DNA from: Thalassospira sp. UBA1131
GTDB taxonomy: Bacteria > Pseudomonadota > Alphaproteobacteria > Rhodospirillales > Thalassospiraceae
Assembly (NCBI RefSeq): GCF_002311515.1
Contig: NZ_DCAO01000132.1
Coordinates: forward strand, 15,286-79,285
DNA length: 64,000 nucleotides
Direction of reading: 5' to 3'
Part shown: piece after piece, positions 7,419 through 16,782 of the stretch
Layout of the letters: every line of letters begins with the position of its first letter
How positions within the stretch are numbered: position 1 is the first letter of the stretch
Program-made: the position numbers and the translations under genes
Notes under the pieces: model-generated
Seen by the model: the letters and a program-made list of their open reading frames with translations, nothing else
Told to the model about the DNA's origin: nothing
The model's database searches: none

Positions 7419-8930
7419 ATGACGAACAAAGATGACAAGACCGCTATCACTACCCCGGGCACATCTGGCATGAAAGTTCAGGCGACGGCATTTAACTGGA
7501 TCAACGGTGTTCAGACCACTGACGGGGAATTAAAGCCGTCAATCGATCCTGCAACTTACGACATCATTGGCTATTATCCAGAAAATGGGCTACCAGCAGC
7601 TGAAGCTGCCGTTGCGGCGGCGGCCAAGGCTTTCAGTGAAACGCCCTGGGCGCATGATCATGAATTGCGGGCTCATGTCATCAATCAGCTTGCTGATGCA
7701 TTCGAGCGCAATCGTGATCGCCTGATAAAGATCCTGTCGCTTGAAAACGGAAAAGTGTCGGGCGAGGCCGCCTTCGAAGTTGATATGATTCCAAGCAAAT
7801 TGCGTTATTCGGCGGCAACAGCACTGCTGGAGAGTGGCCGTGCGGTCACGCCGAAACCCGGAAGCCTGTCTGTCATTCTAAAGCAGCCAATGGGCGTTGC
7901 CGGGATTATTGCACCTTGGAATTCTCCTGCGGTTCTGACGGTTCGCTCATTGGCCCCGGCACTTGCTGCGGGATGTACTGCTGTGATCAAGCTTCCGTCG
8001 CAAGTCGCTCAAACGGCTAGTGTGATGGCAGAAATCATGGCCGAGGCCGAAGACCTACCCAACGGTGTCATCAACCTCTTTTTCGAAAGCGGTCCGGAAG
8101 GGTCTGCCTATTTGGTCGAAAGCCCGGATGTTCCCGCAATCAGCTTCACAGGTAGTACCGGTACAGGCCGTGCGATTGGCGCTGTCGGCGCCAAACGGAT
8201 GAAACGGTTCGGTATGGAGCTTGGCGGCAAGACGCCTGTCATTCTGTTCGATGATGCCGATATCGATGCGGCCCTGCCCGTGATTGAGAAGGCGCTGACA
8301 GTATTTTCTGGTCAATTTTGTATGACCGGTTCACGTCTGCTTGTTCAAGACGGCATTTTTGAACACGTGCGCGATGCGCTTGCCCAGCAACTAACCGACG
8401 TGAAAGTTGGTCCGGCAAGTGACCCCTCAAGCGATATGGGGCCACTGATTGATCGAGAGAATGTCTTGCGGGTAGACGGGGTGGTCAAGAAGGCCATTTC
8501 TGAAGGTGCAAACGTTGTTGTACGCGGGGGGCCTGTTTGTGCCGGACCGCTTGCGAAAGGTGCTTTTTTCCGACCTGTATTGTTGGAAGTTAATGACAAT
8601 AGTCTGTCGATTCTTCAGGAAGAGACATTTGGTCCTGTCCTAACTATTCAGCGTTTTCAGGACGAGGCAGAAGCCATCCAGCTTGCAAATGACAGCGAGT
8701 TTGGTCTTGCCGCAAGTGTTTGGACGCGTGACGTCGACCGTCCATTGAAGGTGGCACAGGCACTTGATGTCGGCACCGTCTGGATCAATGACTGGGCCAA
8801 GGTCTATGACAATACCGAGGAAGGCGGCTTTAAACAGTCTGGCCTTGGACGGCTCAACGGCCTCGCCGCACTCGACGACTTTATCGAATATAAGCATATC
8901 GCCCTGAAACCAGGTCTTCATCGGGGCTGA
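7419..8930 (+). CDS. NAD(P)+-dependent aldehyde dehydrogenase
   Basis: A 503-residue aldehyde dehydrogenase oxidising an aldehyde to the acid with NAD(P)+. Visible landmarks are the oxyanion Asn region (IIAPWNSPA), the cofactor-binding FTGSTGTGRAI, the general base Glu267 in MELGGKTP, the nucleophile Cys301 in GQFCMTGSR, and the late motif EETFGPVL. The first 25 residues are a polar extension. AAGGGA precedes the ATG at good spacing. It is divergent from a LysR regulator and follows a small membrane protein. The benzaldehyde/vanillin-type subgroup is suggested by general resemblance only. Confidence 0.93.
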   Translation: MTNKDDKTAITTPGTSGMKVQATAFNWINGVQTTDGELKPSIDPATYDIIGYYPENGLPAAEAAVAAAAKAFSETPWAHDHELRAHVINQLADAFERNRDRLIKILSLENGKVSGEAAFEVDMIPSKLRYSAATALLESGRAVTPKPGSLSVILKQPMGVAGIIAPWNSPAVLTVRSLAPALAAGCTAVIKLPSQVAQTASVMAEIMAEAEDLPNGVINLFFESGPEGSAYLVESPDVPAISFTGSTGTGRAIGAVGAKRMKRFGMELGGKTPVILFDDADIDAALPVIEKALTVFSGQFCMTGSRLLVQDGIFEHVRDALAQQLTDVKVGPASDPSSDMGPLIDRENVLRVDGVVKKAISEGANVVVRGGPVCAGPLAKGAFFRPVLLEVNDNSLSILQEETFGPVLTIQRFQDEAEAIQLANDSEFGLAASVWTRDVDRPLKVAQALDVGTVWINDWAKVYDNTEEGGFKQSGLGRLNGLAALDDFIEYKHIALKPGLHRG

Positions 8931-9099
8931 TGACATTGCAGGATTGATTGCAAAAAGGGCCGGGGCGTTGCTTTTAATTGCAAGGATATTGGGTGCCATC
9001 TGTAAGGTCGGCAGCCTTTGCCAAGCATCACGATCCTTTGGGTAAACCAAGAACAGTGCTTGGCGTATCGCGAGGATACAGCAAGAAAGTCGTAACTTA

Positions 9100-9124
9100 T
9101 GGTATGGGGCATGTCCCCATACCA
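9100..9124. terminator. Hairpin between convergent genes
   Basis: A perfect 10-bp stem (tggtatgggg/ccccatacca) with a 5-base loop lies between the 3' ends of the aldehyde dehydrogenase and the minus-strand solute-binding protein. No T-tract follows on either strand, so it may act as a shared transcript end rather than a textbook terminator. Confidence 0.5.
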
Positions 9125-9145
9125 GTCCGGTGAACGACAAAGCTG

Positions 9146-10012
9146 TTAGTTTTGCTCTGGCGCCGCATCAGAAGTATTTTGGCCAGTTCGATACTTTGCC
9201 AAAATGCTGTCAAAAAGACCACTCTGGCGGATTGTCTTCAGACCAGCATTCAAATGATCCAGAATAATTTCCGGGGCCTCGGTCTTGCGGGAAATGCAGG
9301 AGTAATGGGAACTGGTCGATATTACCTTGGTCCTTATTCTTTCTACGTCAGGGAGCCCGTCCTCATCTCCATTGAGCAGGTAATAGTCCATAGGGGGGCG
9401 AAACGTTAAGGCTGCGTCAATTCGATTTGAGTTCAAAAGATTGACCAGCGCTTTTTCGCTATTGGCAATCATGACATCAAACTTTGCTTTGCGCGCGTAC
9501 ACCTCCAGACTGTATCCATTCACAACACCAACGGTCAGTTTGGACGCGTCTTCGGTGTCGATCATGTCAAAAACCTGTTCATTGGTGCTATACATGGCGA
9601 TCTCTCCGTCGCCAAGTGGATCAGAATATAGGAATTCTGCGTCTCTTTCTGGCAGGTAGCTACAAGAACAAAGCCCATCAACATGACCTGCACTGGCAAG
9701 CAAATAAGCCCTTTTCCAAGGATAGAACGGTGTAAGGAGTGTGATGTCGCGTGTGGCAAATGCGGCACGCAAGATTTCAACATCAAATCCGGGCATGACG
9801 TTGTTGTCAGCGATCATCGCGGCAGGGAACGGATTGCAGGCAAGTGTCACGGTCTTGCGTTCACTGGCGGATGAGCCAAATGAATTATCTGCCAGTGCCG
9901 CACCGATCAATGTGCTGATAAACGTAATCGTTAATGCGGCAAAGATTGCAGCATTTTTCCCAATCCAATTGGAAATTAACTGATTTTTGGCTTTCTGAAG
10001 GAATGGGGTCAT
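9146..10012 (-). CDS. Orphan periplasmic solute-binding protein, family 3
   Basis: A 288-residue protein with an N-terminal hydrophobic segment (IFAALTITFISTLIGAALA) and a family 3 solute-binding domain: TLACNPFPAAM, GFDVEILRAAFA, and the second-lobe start LTVGVVNGYSL. No permease or ATPase lies beside it, so it may be an orphan binding protein or sensor component. The start is the ATG at 10012, one base after the stop of the upstream MFS gene, which points to translational coupling; a TTG five codons earlier is also in frame. The C-terminal 15 residues are polar and unconserved. Ligand unknown. Confidence 0.8.
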   Translation of the reverse strand: MTPFLQKAKNQLISNWIGKNAAIFAALTITFISTLIGAALADNSFGSSASERKTVTLACNPFPAAMIADNNVMPGFDVEILRAAFATRDITLLTPFYPWKRAYLLASAGHVDGLCSCSYLPERDAEFLYSDPLGDGEIAMYSTNEQVFDMIDTEDASKLTVGVVNGYSLEVYARKAKFDVMIANSEKALVNLLNSNRIDAALTFRPPMDYYLLNGDEDGLPDVERIRTKVISTSSHYSCISRKTEAPEIILDHLNAGLKTIRQSGLFDSILAKYRTGQNTSDAAPEQN

Positions 10013-10013
10013 A

Positions 10014-11603
10014 TCATTTAACTGCAATCAAATGATCAACTTTTGGGTGTGTTTCGCCCAGATGCAAGCGGTTAACCTTTTCCTGAATATCGCGATCCGC
10101 GCCAGACACCCGTTTGTGATGACGTAAGTGTTCTATCCATGAACCTTCCGACCATGTTTCGACAAACAGGTCGTGATCAGCGCTGTCCTGATGAAGCCCC
10201 CAATGGTATGCGCCATGGCGCTGGCGGGCTTTGCGCATTTCAGTCATGAGCTGCTGGAACGTCTCGTGATCTTTCGAGTTGATCCGATAGGAAATCCTGA
10301 TCATGACAGGGCCGCGATCCTGTTCGGCACTTTCAGACAGGATTGGTTCGGGCCAGTGCATTGACGGGCTCAGATCGATATCGGCGCCCTGATTAAGCCG
10401 GATGCGCATTGTTGCGATCATCAGAATGATTGCTCCAACCCCAGCAGTCAGCAAAGCCGTCTCAATCGAGAACTGTTCGGCAAGCCAGCCCCATGCCACG
10501 CTACCAATTGACATCGAGCCGAAAAATAGCGTCAGAAATACCGACAAACCCCGCGCACGCACCCAGTCAGGCAAAGCGGTTTGAGTGGATACATTCAACG
10601 AAGATAAAACCGCTATCCATGACGCCCCGGCAATGAAGGAGGCCATAACTGCCACGACTGGATGCTGAACCAAAGCGAAGCTCAACATCACAAGAGCTGT
10701 CCCGATTGTACCGGCCATAACGGTTTTGTCTGGACCAAGTCGTGACTTGATTTTGGGTAGAACAATGGCGCCGGCGACAGCGCCTGTGCCAACACTGGCG
10801 AGCAGAATTCCATATAGCTGCGCACCGCCGTCCAGCATGTTGCGCGCTATCAGTGGCAACATCGCCCAATAGGCGCTGGCAAACAAAAAGAACGCAACAG
10901 CCCGGATCAAGGTGGCGATCACCGGCGGGCTGTTAAATACATAGCGAAGACCAGCACGCATGGCCCCGGCCATGCGTTCTCGTGGCATGGTCTGGACATT
11001 CTCTTGAGGATTCCAGAAGAACAGAACGCCAAGAATTCCGAGAAAGCTGAGTGCATTGAGTGCAAACGGAGATACCAGACCTGCGCTGACAATCAGAAAA
11101 CCGGCCAATGCCGGACCAATCGCGCGACTGACGTTGATGCCCATGGAATTGAGCGCAATCGCAGCGCCCAGGCGTGGTTTATCAACCAACCCCGGAACGA
11201 TCGCTTGCCATGCAGGTGCCATCAATGCTGCACAGGTTCCCATCAAGAATGTAAACAGGATCAGGATCGAAGGCGTCACCAGTTGCAGGTAAACCATCGC
11301 AGAGAGTGCTGCAGCCAAGCCGGCCATTACCAGATTGATGGAAATCAGTAATTTTCTGCGATCCATTAAGTCCGCAAGCGCCCCGGCAAAGATTGCAAAC
11401 AGGAATACGGGCAATGTGGTCGCCGCCTGCACCAGCGAGACGACCAGAGGCGAGGGGGACAGCTCTGTCATGAGCCAGCCTGCGCCGACATCGTGCATCC
11501 AGGTGCCGATATTCGATATGACGGTTGCCACCCACAAAAAGGCGAATGCCCTATGCCGAAACGGTGCCCATGGACCTGTGTCAACTGGTTTGGTTTCGTT
11601 CAT
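10014..11603 (-). CDS. MFS exporter (EntS/MFS_3 type) with C-terminal ABM-like domain
   Basis: A 529-residue major facilitator protein. About 410 residues form 10-12 membrane helices starting with FAFLWVATVISNIGTWMHDV. The inter-helix motif LADLMDRRKLL matches the conserved MFS loop 2-3. A soluble tail of about 100 residues follows (from MIRISYRINSKDHE to the end) and has an ABM-like pattern; MFS_3 proteins of this length often carry it. It probably exports a small molecule such as a siderophore or drug. The start ATG has an aggaagagg ribosome site. It is upstream of and coupled to the solute-binding protein and lies downstream of the DoxX gene. Confidence 0.87.
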   Translation of the reverse strand: MNETKPVDTGPWAPFRHRAFAFLWVATVISNIGTWMHDVGAGWLMTELSPSPLVVSLVQAATTLPVFLFAIFAGALADLMDRRKLLISINLVMAGLAAALSAMVYLQLVTPSILILFTFLMGTCAALMAPAWQAIVPGLVDKPRLGAAIALNSMGINVSRAIGPALAGFLIVSAGLVSPFALNALSFLGILGVLFFWNPQENVQTMPRERMAGAMRAGLRYVFNSPPVIATLIRAVAFFLFASAYWAMLPLIARNMLDGGAQLYGILLASVGTGAVAGAIVLPKIKSRLGPDKTVMAGTIGTALVMLSFALVQHPVVAVMASFIAGASWIAVLSSLNVSTQTALPDWVRARGLSVFLTLFFGSMSIGSVAWGWLAEQFSIETALLTAGVGAIILMIATMRIRLNQGADIDLSPSMHWPEPILSESAEQDRGPVMIRISYRINSKDHETFQQLMTEMRKARQRHGAYHWGLHQDSADHDLFVETWSEGSWIEHLRHHKRVSGADRDIQEKVNRLHLGETHPKVDHLIAVK

Positions 11604-11662
11604 TTTTCCTCTTCCTGATGAAGATGGCAATGCGCTTTGATTCCCTAATGCCGCAAAGCGCC

Positions 11663-12076
11663 CTAAATGCGTCGGGATGTCTTTTCGGACAGAATTGCCA
11701 CAAGAGCGAGCCCTGCAATGATCGCAACATGCTCAAAAAATATGTTGCTTTGTGCGGCGCGCTCCGCCTCTGGAAAAGTCCAGTACGCATGTGCAGTGAG
11801 TGTCGCAACAGCGGTAAATACTCCCAGTGCGCCAGCGGCCAGCCACACTTGGCGCCCCAGGATGATGGCAATAGAACCGCCCAGTTGGAGAAGGATAATG
11901 CCCGCTGCAAGTGGTGCCGCGGGCGAAAGTCCGAAATGGTTCATCTCACCTATCGCTGCCGACCAGTTGAACAGTTTTGTCAAACCAGAAAGCCAGAACG
12001 GACAGGTCAGAGCAACCCGGATACCCAATTCAAATATAACGCTGTTTAACAACTTCGAGATGGGGGCTGGCGTCAT
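11663..12076 (-). CDS. DoxX-family membrane protein
   Basis: A 137-residue protein with about four transmembrane helices. The N-terminal segment RVALTCPFWLSGLTKLFNW carries the DoxX-like pattern of a helix ending in SGLxKL. Further helices are PLAAGIILLQLGGSIAIIL, WLAAGALGVFTAVATL and FFEHVAIIAGLALVAIL. DoxX proteins are small membrane redox or respiratory-associated proteins of mixed function. The start at 12076 is chosen over an upstream ATG that adds 26 non-family residues. It is part of a minus-strand run XapX, DoxX, MFS and solute-binding protein. Confidence 0.82.
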   Translation of the reverse strand: MTPAPISKLLNSVIFELGIRVALTCPFWLSGLTKLFNWSAAIGEMNHFGLSPAAPLAAGIILLQLGGSIAIILGRQVWLAAGALGVFTAVATLTAHAYWTFPEAERAAQSNIFFEHVAIIAGLALVAILSEKTSRRI

Positions 12077-12137
12077 GACATTGTTCTCATGGTAAAGGAA
12101 ACGGAAATTGTCAGTTATGCCGAAACAAACCCGGTTC

Positions 12138-12174
12138 GGTGCGCCGGTTTCCAAATGGAATTGACCGGCGCACC
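12138..12174 (-). terminator. Intercistronic hairpin between the XapX and DoxX genes
   Basis: An 11-bp perfect stem (ggtgcgccggt at 12138-12148, accggcgcacc at 12164-12174) lies just after the XapX stop on the minus strand. There is no strong T-run, so it may be a weak terminator or an mRNA-stabilising hairpin. Confidence 0.45.
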
Positions 12175-12181
12175 AGGGGGG

Positions 12182-12460
12182 TTATGACTTTGTTTCAGGC
12201 GATGCTGGGCCACACTTGGTTTGAGCACCTTTGACATCACTTGCTACACCAAATGATTTGCCATGTAGGCAGTGTGCAGCGGCTTCTTGGACAGACATTC
12301 TGTCTTTGGCCCAGTTCACCGCAGTTTCACCAGCCAGCATACCAAGCAGTCCAAGGAGTGCGATGACGGGTGGGGCCGGGGATCGGGTTCCCAACAGCGC
12401 ATAAATCACACCAACACCAAGCCCGATTCCAAGTGAAACGACATAAGGGGAAACAGTCAT
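12182..12460 (-). CDS. XapX-domain (DUF1427-type) small membrane protein
   Basis: A 92-residue protein with two hydrophobic segments. VVSLGIGLGVGVIYALLGTR and SPAPPVIALLGLLGMLAGE match the XapX domain (Y-A-L-L, S-P-A-P-P, ALxGLLG, G-E). The C-terminal 40 residues are soluble and contain two Cys. The start ATG follows aggagaagag, placed directly after the amidohydrolase stop 15 bases away, so the two genes are surely cotranscribed. XapX proteins are often found beside metal-dependent hydrolases; their role is unknown. Confidence 0.82.
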   Translation of the reverse strand: MTVSPYVVSLGIGLGVGVIYALLGTRSPAPPVIALLGLLGMLAGETAVNWAKDRMSVQEAAAHCLHGKSFGVASDVKGAQTKCGPASPETKS

Positions 12461-12474
12461 TCTCTTCTCCTTTG

Positions 12475-14415
12475 CTATACCGCGAAGCAGGAACAACCCA
12501 GCGCACCCCAAAAAGATTTGCTGTCTGCAACCGGGATTGGATTGTTCCATGCAATGCCATGGTCGTGGCCGTGAACGCCGCAACCGTGCGAACAACCATC
12601 GTGGCATGCACGTTCATGTGTCGAGGCTTCAGGACGTTGGGCCGGGCTTTGTTGATGCAAAACCGGACTCCAGGATGGCGATGCCGGTGGCAGGTTCGGT
12701 GAAAGGGACTGATAGTTGCCTTCGCCGTAAACCACTTTGCCGCCAACCATGGTCATGACCGAGTTGATCCGCCGGATTTCTTCGGGCGCAACGGCCAAAT
12801 AATCCGCCGACAGAACTGCCAGATCAGCATATTGCCCCGGCGCAAGCGATCCTTTGACATCCGCTTCGCCCGAGAACCATGCCGAACCCTTGGTCCAGAG
12901 CATCAAGGCCGTTTCACGATCAATAACGTTGTCATTGTCATAAAGTGGCATGCCGCCAACCGTTTTACCGGTCGTTAGCCAGTAAAGGGCAACCCACGGA
13001 TCGTAAGACGCGACACGCGTTGCATCCGTTCCCGCCCCGACGGGCAGCCCCTGCTCAAGCATTTTGGCAATGGGCGGGGTCGCCATGGCGGCGTCTTTGC
13101 CGTAACGATTGACGAAATATTCGCCCTGGAAGGCCATACGATGCTGAATGGCAATGCCGCCGCCCAGTGCCTTGATCCGTTCGATATTGCGTTCGGAAAC
13201 GGTTTCGGCGTGATCGATGATGAACCGGGTTTTGAACGGGTTCTTGCCATTGACGCGTTCAAATAGGCCAAGGAAACGGTCGATGGTTTCGTCATAGGTT
13301 GCGTGAATACGGAACGGCCATTCACGATCAGCCAGCAGTTCGACAATCGGTTCAAGTTCACTTTCCATCACTGGTGCCAGATCCGGACGCGGTTCAAGGA
13401 AGTTTTCAAAGTCCGCAGCCGACCAGGTCAGGTTTTCGCCCGCCCCGTTCATGCGCAGCATGTCGCTTCCAGCACCCGGTTCGGTCAGTTCGACCCAGCG
13501 TTCGTAATCGTTCAATTCCTTGCCCGCTGTTTGGGCAAAAAGGTTGTAGGCGATGCGAACCGTCATTTGCCCGTCGTCATGCAGACGTTGAATGACGTCA
13601 TAATCGTCGGGATAATTTTGTCCGCCGCCGCCAGCATCAATCACACTGGTGATGCCAAGCCGGTTCATCTCACGCATATAGTGGCGGGTGGAATTGATCT
13701 GATCTTCGATCGGCAGCTTCGGTCCCTTGGCCAGCGTGGAGTAAAGGATCAGGGCGGATGGTTTGGCGACCAGGAGTCCGGTCGGATTGCCCTTGGCATC
13801 CTTTTCAATCACGCCACCGGGCGGGTTTGGCGTGTTCTTATCAAAACCAAGAACCTTGATGGCGGCCTGATTAAGCAGGGCCTGCCCATAAAGATGCAGG
13901 ATAAAGACCGGGGTTTCGGGGGCGGCAGCATTGATTTCATCAAGCGTCGGCAAACGACGTTCAGCAAATTGGAATTCCGACCAGCCTCCAACGACACGCA
14001 CCCATTGCGGTGCAGGCGTAACGGCCGCTTGGGCCTTAAGCATGCGAAGGGCATCGGCCACAGAGGGCACGTTCTCCCATCGCAGTTCCATGTTGTAGTT
14101 CAACCCGCCGCGAATAAGGTGGGTATGGCTGTCATTGAGTCCCGGAATGATGCGACGACCGCCACCATTGATCATTTTGGTTTTGCCATCGGCAAGCTTG
14201 CGCATATCGGCTTCGGCGCCGATTGCCAGTACTTTGCCGCCGGCAATCGCAATGGCGTCGACTTCGGGTTTTTTGGGATCAAGCGTCGTGATACGGGCGT
14301 TGTGGATGATTGTTTCGGCTGTCTTGCTCATCTCGGTACTTCCAGTTGATCTGATTGGCAGCGCAATGAGTGCTGTGCTTGCAGCAGCACCTTGAAGAAA
14401 TGTCCGGCGTTTCAT
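12475..14415 (-). CDS. Tat-exported amidohydrolase (YtcJ-like) with Cys/His-rich tail
   Basis: A 646-residue metal-dependent amidohydrolase of the amidohydrolase 3/YtcJ group. MKRRTFLQG is a good Tat signal. The first metal ligands are in NDSHTHLIRGG, a strand-end His is in IIDHAETVSE, and a late Asp is in GAGTDATRV. The closing beta-sandwich part ends in VMTMVGGKVVYGEG. The last 60 residues form a tail rich in His and Cys (ACHDGCSHGCGVHGHDHG), ending FWGALGCSCFAV; I recall similar tails on relatives, and metal binding is likely but unproven. Substrate is unknown; the family hydrolyses amides and cyclic ureides. It heads the operon with XapX. Confidence 0.88.
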   Translation of the reverse strand: MKRRTFLQGAAASTALIALPIRSTGSTEMSKTAETIIHNARITTLDPKKPEVDAIAIAGGKVLAIGAEADMRKLADGKTKMINGGGRRIIPGLNDSHTHLIRGGLNYNMELRWENVPSVADALRMLKAQAAVTPAPQWVRVVGGWSEFQFAERRLPTLDEINAAAPETPVFILHLYGQALLNQAAIKVLGFDKNTPNPPGGVIEKDAKGNPTGLLVAKPSALILYSTLAKGPKLPIEDQINSTRHYMREMNRLGITSVIDAGGGGQNYPDDYDVIQRLHDDGQMTVRIAYNLFAQTAGKELNDYERWVELTEPGAGSDMLRMNGAGENLTWSAADFENFLEPRPDLAPVMESELEPIVELLADREWPFRIHATYDETIDRFLGLFERVNGKNPFKTRFIIDHAETVSERNIERIKALGGGIAIQHRMAFQGEYFVNRYGKDAAMATPPIAKMLEQGLPVGAGTDATRVASYDPWVALYWLTTGKTVGGMPLYDNDNVIDRETALMLWTKGSAWFSGEADVKGSLAPGQYADLAVLSADYLAVAPEEIRRINSVMTMVGGKVVYGEGNYQSLSPNLPPASPSWSPVLHQQSPAQRPEASTHERACHDGCSHGCGVHGHDHGIAWNNPIPVADSKSFWGALGCSCFAV

Positions 14416-14530
14416 GCGTGTGACCTTTCAACACCAAGCCCCGCACCTGCCGCTCACGTACGCCCGTTCAGTGAGGTACTTGACTTCGAAACGGCACTGA
14501 GAGTTTGGCGTGACAGAGGGCTTCGGAACG

Positions 14531-14568
14531 AAAAAAAACGCGGCAGATATTTTGTATCTGCCGCGTTT
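14531..14568 (-). terminator. Rho-independent terminator of the first YcaC-like hydrolase gene
   Basis: A 14-bp perfect stem (14536-14549 with 14555-14568, core cgcggcagata) and 5-base loop. Read on the minus strand it is followed by a run of T residues (aaaaaaa on the plus strand at 14531-14538). It lies about 10 bases after the hydrolase stop. Confidence 0.9.
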
Positions 14569-14578
14569 CCTTTATCGA

Positions 14579-15256
14579 TCAGGAAGCTGCTTTCGGCGCA
14601 ATCCGAGGACCATGTTCGACGCGTTCCGGCGCCTTGTGAACCATGGTGTAGGCGTAATCGACACCCATGCCATAAGCACCGGAATGTTCTTTCACCAACG
14701 CCATGACATCATCATAGGTTTCACGGTGTGCCCAATCGCGCTGCCATTCGAGCAGAACCTGCTGCCAGGTTACCGGCACCACACCAGCCTGAACCATGCG
14801 ATCCATCGCATAATTATGCGCATCAACCGATGTGCCCCCCGAAGCATCGGCGACCATGTAGATTTCATATCCGCCTTCAAGCATTGCACAGAACGCAAAG
14901 GAGTTGTTGCAGACTTCGGTCCACAAGCCGGAAACGATCACTTTCTTGCGGCCGTTTGCAGCGAGTGCATCACGCACTTTCTGGTCATCCCAGGAATTCA
15001 TCGAGGTCCGTTCGAGAAGCGGCGCTTCCGGGAAGACGGCCAGAAGTTCCGGATAGGTATGGCCTGAAAAGCTTTCGGTTTCGACGGTTGTGATCGTGGT
15101 CGGGATGTTGAAAATCTTGGCAGCCTTTGCAAGGCCAACGGTGTTGTTTTTAAGGACCTGACGGTCAATCGACTGAACGCCGAATGCCATCTGAGGCTGG
15201 TGATCGATGAAGATGATCTGCGAATTTTTCGGGGTAAGAAGTTCAAGCTTTTCCAT
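14579..15256 (-). CDS. YcaC-like isochorismatase-fold hydrolase
   Basis: A 225-residue cysteine hydrolase of the isochorismatase superfamily, closest in style to YcaC. The catalytic Asp is in IFIDHQPQM, and the nucleophile Cys is in LWTEVCNNSF. NNTVGLAKAA and YAMDRMVQAG are typical YcaC stretches. Reaction unknown; relatives cleave amides or carbamates. aggag precedes the chosen ATG at 15256, and an upstream in-frame extension of 15 codons has no support. It has a strong terminator of its own. A paralogue lies at 16138-16782, separated by the LysE-type gene. Confidence 0.9.
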   Translation of the reverse strand: MEKLELLTPKNSQIIFIDHQPQMAFGVQSIDRQVLKNNTVGLAKAAKIFNIPTTITTVETESFSGHTYPELLAVFPEAPLLERTSMNSWDDQKVRDALAANGRKKVIVSGLWTEVCNNSFAFCAMLEGGYEIYMVADASGGTSVDAHNYAMDRMVQAGVVPVTWQQVLLEWQRDWAHRETYDDVMALVKEHSGAYGMGVDYAYTMVHKAPERVEHGPRIAPKAAS

Positions 15257-15323
15257 TTTAGGTCTCCTGTTTGATAAAACGACATTGCCTGCATGCAACA
15301 AGCGCAGGGGGAAGGGCCGGGGA

Positions 15324-15959
15324 CTAGGAAGTTGGGATCGCAGACACGATCATCAGCACGCCAAAAACGACAAAGATTACGCCGGTCAACGCACGCCCAC
15401 GCCGGGCATGTTCCGGTTTTTGAAACATCCTTACGACGTGCCGCGCACCAATTGCGTAACCGCCCAGAACAACAAGCTTTGCAACGACAAACGTCAAAAC
15501 CAGAAGTGCCAGAACAGCTGGGCCGCTCTCGGCGGGAATAAACTGCGGGAACAATGCCGCAAAAAACAGAACGGCCTTTGGGTTGCTGATCCCGACACCG
15601 AATGAGTGAAACCAGAGAGCCAAACCGTCGCGTCCACGTGCTATCTCAGCAGTCCCATCGGCCTCTTTCGGTTGGACGACGGGTCTGAGATACGTCCACC
15701 CCAGCCACAGGACATAGAACGCACCAAGCAAGCGCAGGCTGAGAAAAATCAGTGGATACGCTTCGAGTAAAGCACCCAAGCCAACCACCGAAAGTGTCGC
15801 CAGCAGTGCAATTGCGACAAGATCGCCACTCAGTGCACCCAATGCGCGACGCCACCCAAAGGCAAGAGCATTGTTAACGAGAAACAATGTCGACGGACCA
15901 GGCGTCGCGCTTTGAGCTGCGCTGATCAAGATAAAAGCAAGATATGATGATAATTCCAT
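15324..15959 (-). CDS. LysE/RhtB-family amino-acid exporter
   Basis: A 211-residue inner-membrane protein of the usual LysE/RhtB length. The N-terminus shows the family signature SAAQSATPGPSTLFLVNNA, then GWRRALGALSGDLVAIAL. A middle helix has FLSLRLLGAFYVLWLGW and the second half FGVGISNPKAVLFFAALFPQF, with helices to the end. The family exports amino acids or homoserine-like metabolites. It lies between two YcaC-like hydrolase genes on the same strand, with 67 bases to the downstream one. Family call is firm, substrate unknown. Confidence 0.9.
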   Translation of the reverse strand: MELSSYLAFILISAAQSATPGPSTLFLVNNALAFGWRRALGALSGDLVAIALLATLSVVGLGALLEAYPLIFLSLRLLGAFYVLWLGWTYLRPVVQPKEADGTAEIARGRDGLALWFHSFGVGISNPKAVLFFAALFPQFIPAESGPAVLALLVLTFVVAKLVVLGGYAIGARHVVRMFQKPEHARRGRALTGVIFVVFGVLMIVSAIPTS

Positions 15960-16137
15960 TGCGCACCCAAGACAATAATTTGTTCAACGAAACAGAAATG
16001 GTTAAAGTAACCCAATAGTTTTCCTGCCTTTTTTGTAAAGCAGAGCGCCATTTCCATTCTGACTCTCAAGAAGTGATGAAGAGCCGTGACAAATCCTCAG
16101 GCGTTCATCTGGAATCTGATCAGTCCATTATTTATCC

Positions 16138-16782
16138 CTAGCCAGGGACTGGCGTGTTAAGCAGTTGCTGTTCCCATTGGAATGCGACACCACTCGCCCC
16201 GGCATGTTGCTTAAGTATCTCGGCAAGTTCGGGAATATGTTCTTCGCGCGCCCAGTCGCGTTGCCACTCGGAGGCCAGAGCCAGCCATGTCATCATATTC
16301 GCGCCTGCTGCGATCATCCGCTGGATAGCAACTTCATGTGCCTCGACTGAAACACCGCCGCATGCATCGGTTACGACCGTGACATCCCACCCTTCGCCAA
16401 GGGCCTGAATGGTTGGCATGGCAACACAGACTTCGGTCCACAGACCCGCTATAACAAGTTGCTTGCGGCCCGTTTCCTTGACGACATCTACCACTTTTGG
16501 GTCTTGCCAGGTGTTGATCAAAGTACGGTCAATAATTTCCTGTCCGGGAAAAACATCGGTAATCTGGGGGAAAATGTTCCCGCCCTGACGTGCGATCACG
16601 GAAGTTAAGATGGTCGGTACGCCAAACGCCTTGGCAGCTTTTGCCAGTCCGACTGTGTTGTTAACCACCATATGGGGATCGTGGCTATTGAGGTTTGCCA
16701 GCTGGTAAGGTTGGTGGTCGATCAGCACAAGTACCGAGTCTTCAGGGCGAAGTAGCGAATCAAGGCCATTACGAATGCGCAT
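16138..16782 (-). CDS. Second YcaC-like isochorismatase-fold hydrolase
   Basis: A 214-residue paralogue of the 14579-15256 protein. The catalytic Asp is in VLIDHQPYQ, the nucleophile Cys in LWTEVCVAMP, and ACGGVSVEAHEVAIQRMIAAG is a YcaC-type helix region. The start at 16782 has aaaggga in front; the open frame runs on upstream only as antisense of the LysR gene. It is divergent from the LysR gene at 16928, about 145 bases away, and so is a likely target of it. YcaC-type genes next to LysR and pirin genes are a common arrangement; the true substrate is unsettled. Confidence 0.9.
   Translation of the reverse strand: MRIRNGLDSLLRPEDSVLVLIDHQPYQLANLNSHDPHMVVNNTVGLAKAAKAFGVPTILTSVIARQGGNIFPQITDVFPGQEIIDRTLINTWQDPKVVDVVKETGRKQLVIAGLWTEVCVAMPTIQALGEGWDVTVVTDACGGVSVEAHEVAIQRMIAAGANMMTWLALASEWQRDWAREEHIPELAEILKQHAGASGVAFQWEQQLLNTPVPG

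Noticed and set aside
13303..14349. A 348-codon plus-strand frame
   Set aside because: It is fully antisense to the amidohydrolase, whose product shows clear family motifs. The antisense product has none.
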